Shown here: one piece after another, positions 5,593 through 7,540 of the stretch
Numbering within the stretch: position 1 is the stretch's first letter
How the letters are laid out: every line of letters begins with the position of its first letter
Origin: Gammaproteobacteria bacterium
Lineage (GTDB): Bacteria; Pseudomonadota; Gammaproteobacteria; Chromatiales; Chromatiaceae
Direction of reading: 5' to 3'
Assembly (NCBI GenBank): GCA_024277555.1
Contig: JAJRUY010000260.1
Location: forward strand, 1 to 7,540
Length of the DNA: 7,540 bases
Translations under genes and position numbers: made by a program
Notes under the pieces: generated by a model
What the model was told of the DNA's origin: nothing
Databases searched by the model: none
Seen by the model: the letters and a program-made list of their open reading frames with translations, nothing else

Positions 5593-5609
5593 AGGGAACC
5601 TCGGAAAAT
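5593..5609 (+). repeat. Solo copy of the 5-117 element's terminal repeat
   Basis: AGGGAACCTCGGAAAAT differs at two positions from the left end of the 5-117 element and also at two positions from the reverse complement of its right end. No inner hairpin or second end follows. It could be a remnant of the same repeat family or a chance match. Confidence 0.4.
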
Positions 5610-5642
5610 TTTTTCATCACTCAGGCTCAGACCGGAGTCTGG

Positions 5643-5686
5643 CAGAATCAATAGATTATGGATTCTGGCCCCACCAGGCGGTTTTT
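5643..5686 (+). terminator. Possible argG terminator
   Basis: CAGAATC (5643-5649) and GATTCTG (5661-5667) form a 7-bp stem. A second, competing stem CTGG (5665-5668) / CCAG (5674-5677) is followed by GCGG and five T (5682-5686). The stems are short and the T run is set back, so this is a weak candidate. Confidence 0.3.
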
Positions 5687-5724
5687 CGAGAGATCCTTCA
5701 TAATAAATTCAGAGGAGAATATCA

Positions 5725-6678
5725 ATGAGAATGATGTTGCTGGTGTTTCTGGCGGTATGGGCTGCCGGTTCGGTGGTTGCGGTGGAGAAAGCATCGCCCC
5801 TGAAGGTGGATTATGTAGCGAAAAAAGTTGCAGAGGATGTGTTTGTCATTCACGGCCCCAAGGGGATTCCTTCACCGGAAAACCAGGGTTTTATGAACAA
5901 TCCCGGCTTCGTCATCACTCCGGGCGGAGTGGTTGTGGTGGATCCTGGCAGCAGTGTGCAGGTGGGGGAAATGGTGTTGGCGCAGATTCGCAAGCGTACC
6001 GACAAGCCGGTGGTGGCAGTATTCAATACCCATGTGCATGGCGACCACTGGCTGGGAAATCAGGCGATTTTTGAAGCCTTTCCCGAAGTGAAAATCCATG
6101 CCCACCCGAAGATGATGGAGCGGGTGGAAAAAGGCGCCGGTATCCAGTGGCTGGAGATAATGCTGGATCTGACCAAGGGCGCCACTGCAGGTACCGAGGT
6201 GGTGTCAGCGAATACTGCCGTAAATGAGGGCAGGGAGATTGAAGTTGGTGGCGTTGTGTTCCGGGTGCTGCATGATGGTCAATCCCATACCGACAACGAC
6301 ATCATGATCCTGCTGCCGCAGAAGAAGGTCGTCTTTCTCGGGGACAATGCTGGTTACGGGCGCATGTTGCGCCTGAATGACGGCAGCTTCCAGGGGAACA
6401 TTCGCAACCTCAATCGTGCGCTGGCCAGTGGTGCAACGGTGTTCGTTCCCGGGCACGGCCCCACGGCAGGGGCGGAAGCAGCTACCGAGTACCGGGATTA
6501 TTTGCAAGCCATTTATGATGGCGTGAAAGAGTTCTTTGAAGATGATCTGAGTGATTTCGAGATCAAGCCTAAACTGTTGCCCAGGTTGGCCCGGTGGAAG
6601 GACTGGACGGATTTCGACAGCCTTGTCGGCAGCCACATAAGCCTTGCTTATCTGGAAGTGGAAGCTGCAGAATTCTGA
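5725..6678 (+). CDS. Exported MBL-fold metallo-hydrolase
   Basis: A 317-residue metallo-beta-lactamase-fold protein with a likely Sec signal peptide: a hydrophobic stretch at residues 4-18 and probable cleavage after the VVA at 17-19, so it is expected in the periplasm. The two-metal site is complete: H103-x-H105-x-D107-H108 (HVHGDH), H188 in DGQSHTDND, D207 in LGDNA and H244 in VPGHGP. The NNPGFVIT...GGVVVVDPGSS block is typical of the glyoxalase II/SoxH-like branch, whose members occur near sulfur-oxidation or PQQ genes. The substrate cannot be read from the sequence, and a true beta-lactamase is not implied. GAGGAG lies 7 bases before the ATG. Its stop overlaps the start of the DUF523 gene (TGATG), so the pair is probably co-translated. 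Confidence 0.9.
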   Translation: MRMMLLVFLAVWAAGSVVAVEKASPLKVDYVAKKVAEDVFVIHGPKGIPSPENQGFMNNPGFVITPGGVVVVDPGSSVQVGEMVLAQIRKRTDKPVVAVFNTHVHGDHWLGNQAIFEAFPEVKIHAHPKMMERVEKGAGIQWLEIMLDLTKGATAGTEVVSANTAVNEGREIEVGGVVFRVLHDGQSHTDNDIMILLPQKKVVFLGDNAGYGRMLRLNDGSFQGNIRNLNRALASGATVFVPGHGPTAGAEAATEYRDYLQAIYDGVKEFFEDDLSDFEIKPKLLPRLARWKDWTDFDSLVGSHISLAYLEVEAAEF

Positions 6679-7184
6679 TGCGTCCCCGGGTTGGCGTCAG
6701 TGCCTGCCTGCTCGGGCAGGCGGTGCGCTATGACGGTGCTTCCAGACCCCATGCCTGGATACGGGATCAGTTGCCCAAGTATGTTGAAATTGTTCCCTTC
6801 TACCCGGAAACAGAAGCCGGTCTGGGCGTCCCCCGGCCAGCGGTGCGGTTGGTGCACCGGGATGATGGCCGTATTCGTGTTTGCGGAGTGGATGATCCCC
6901 GCCTGGATGTGACTGATGTTCTGCAGCAATGGATAAGGCAGCAGACGCCGGAATTGCAAATGTTGGATGCAATTATCTTCAAGTCTCGCTCGCCCAGCTG
7001 CGGGCTGGGTTCTGCGTGCCTGTTCGATTGCGATGGTAACGTCCTGCAGGCCGATTCCAGCGGCGTGTATGCGGCGTGGGTACAGGCGGGCTTTCCCGGT
7101 CTGGTGCTGTGTGACGAGGTTTGGTTGGAGGAAAAATCCCACCAGGAGCTGTTTCTTTCCGGGCTGCAGAAAAAACGGGATTGA
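6678..7184 (+). CDS. DUF523 family protein (TudS-like, thiouracil desulfidase family)
   Basis: A 168-residue cytosolic protein. Family blocks in order are GVSACLLGQAVRYDG (6-20, C10), PETEAGLGVPRPAVRLV (43-59) and KSRSPSCGLG (102-111, C108). The family includes TudS, which removes sulfur from thiouracil with an iron-sulfur cluster held by three cysteines; that role here is inferred from membership only. One oddity: the block usually read as CPE has Y42-P-E (TAC codon), so a likely cluster ligand is missing. Other cysteines, C69, C114 and C118, might compensate. The start at 6678 is chosen over an in-frame ATG at 6594 because it overlaps the upstream stop as TGATG and fits the family N-terminus; the longer version only adds residues overlapping the MBL gene. 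It converges with the partial gene to its right, 5 bp away. Confidence 0.87.
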   Translation: MRPRVGVSACLLGQAVRYDGASRPHAWIRDQLPKYVEIVPFYPETEAGLGVPRPAVRLVHRDDGRIRVCGVDDPRLDVTDVLQQWIRQQTPELQMLDAIIFKSRSPSCGLGSACLFDCDGNVLQADSSGVYAAWVQAGFPGLVLCDEVWLEEKSHQELFLSGLQKKRD

Positions 7185-7216
7185 TGCGGCTATGCGCCGG
7201 TGCGCTTTTTTTCCCG
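7169..7216. terminator. Possible bidirectional terminator between convergent genes
   Basis: For plus-strand transcripts, GCGC (7194-7197) and GCGC (7202-7205) pair around loop CGGT and are followed by seven T (7206-7212). For minus-strand transcripts, an outer stem (ACGGG/CCCGT) is followed by a run of T, which is the complement of the A run ending near 7175. The structure overlaps the last codons of both genes. The core stem is short (4 bp) but GC-only. Confidence 0.5.
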
Positions 7217-7540
7217 TCTTGTCAGCCATACATCCAGCCCCTGGCTGTTGAGCCGGATATCATCCGCCAGTAGCTTCTCTATGTGGCTGCGGGGGATTTC
7301 CGGATTGTGCCTTCGCACCTGGATCACCGCTTCTTTCAGCAATGCCCGGGCCAGGCGTTGCTGGCGTTCTTCCCGGTCTCCCATGTGCTCTTCCCGCAGG
7401 GCAATGGTGGCGTGACTCTGGATGGATTCACGCAGCTGCTGTTGCTGATTTTTGGGTTGGTGCAGCGGGCCATAATGGGTGAGGCAGGCCCATTCTGTTT
7501 GTGTGGCCATCATTTTATCCAGGGATTTCATCCAGGTTTC
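7190..7540 (-). CDS. MBL-fold metallo-hydrolase, C-terminal part (cut by window edge)
   Basis: The reading frame is open to the window end, adding ETW before the first in-window ATG (7531), so the true start is probably outside. The visible part of about 116 residues resembles the C-terminal region of MBL-fold hydrolases that end with a SLDRM...YLTHYG block. Here it reads SLDKMMATQTEWACLTHYG, with the His of THYG as the likely last metal ligand, followed by a helical region. The tail DIRLNSQGLDVWLTRR matches the DxxLNAQGLxVWL ending I associate with this group. The catalytic HxHxDH region is not visible, so the call rests on the C-terminal pattern. If the ATG at 7531 were the true start, it would be a 113-residue protein of unknown function. 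Confidence 0.62.
   Translation of the reverse strand, partial: ETWMKSLDKMMATQTEWACLTHYGPLHQPKNQQQQLRESIQSHATIALREEHMGDREERQQRLARALLKEAVIQVRRHNPEIPRSHIEKLLADDIRLNSQGLDVWLTRREKKRTGA

Larger units (their letters stand above)
5561..5724. other. argG to MBL gene spacer
   Basis: These 164 bp carry no recognisable gene. They contain the solo palindrome end at 5593-5609, a possible argG terminator (5643-5686), and a good ribosome site GAGGAG at 5712-5717, 7 bases before the next ATG. CATAAT at 5699-5704 might be a -10 box, but no -35 box stands out. Confidence 0.4.

Noticed and set aside
6594..6677. Upstream in-frame ATG extending DUF523 by 28 residues
   Set aside because: The extension overlaps the MBL coding sequence, lacks family similarity, and the TGATG start at 6678 fits the conserved N-terminus.
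5725..6678. Antibiotic-resistance beta-lactamase
   Set aside because: The HVHGDH fold is shared by many hydrolases; the GGVVVVDPGSS and LGDNA context fits the glyoxalase II/SoxH-like branch, so no resistance role is claimed.

Overview
The window is chromosomal DNA from a gammaproteobacterium. ProS, FabA and CpdA align almost end to end with my recollection of the E. coli proteins, and ArgG is the roughly 400-residue bacterial form rather than the longer E. coli form. I cannot name the genus. The mix of housekeeping genes, REP elements and a RAYT gene would suit a free-living or sulfur-cycle gammaproteobacterium, but that is a guess.

Layout, left to right. Positions 1-239 hold two abutting inverted-repeat elements: a MITE-like palindrome (5-117) and a very long hairpin (117-238) that overlaps the cpdA stop codon. 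Positions 236-3353 are a minus-strand run, transcribed proS > fabA > cpdA: prolyl-tRNA synthetase, 3-hydroxydecanoyl-ACP dehydratase/isomerase and a cAMP phosphodiesterase-type metallophosphoesterase. The proS stop and fabA start touch (TAAATG), so translation there is probably coupled.

Positions 3431-4259 are a complete REPtron in the divergent space between proS and argG. A REP-associated tyrosine transposase gene lies between two directly repeated 126-bp blocks. Each block has three REPs in the same arrangement (one on minus, two on plus). By hand count the blocks match at 110 of 126 positions without gaps, and 15 of the 16 differences are transitions. This is the most distinctive feature of the window.

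Positions 4340-5560 are argG on plus, behind a perfect TATAAT. After a 164-bp gap comes a two-gene plus-strand unit: an exported metallo-beta-lactamase-fold hydrolase (5725-6678) and a DUF523/TudS-like protein (6678-7184) whose start overlaps the upstream stop (TGATG). The DUF523 protein has Tyr where I expect the family's CPE cysteine. At the right edge, convergent on minus, is the C-terminal part of another MBL-fold protein, cut by the window end. A short hairpin with T tracts lies at the convergent junction and could terminate both sides.

The housekeeping genes cover protein synthesis (proS), unsaturated fatty acid synthesis (fabA), cAMP turnover (cpdA) and arginine biosynthesis (argG). 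No tRNA, rRNA, CRISPR array or riboswitch was recognised, and I see no new defence or biosynthetic system. The unusual content is the duplicated REP clusters with their RAYT, the stacked palindromes beside cpdA, and the variant DUF523 protein coupled to an MBL protein.
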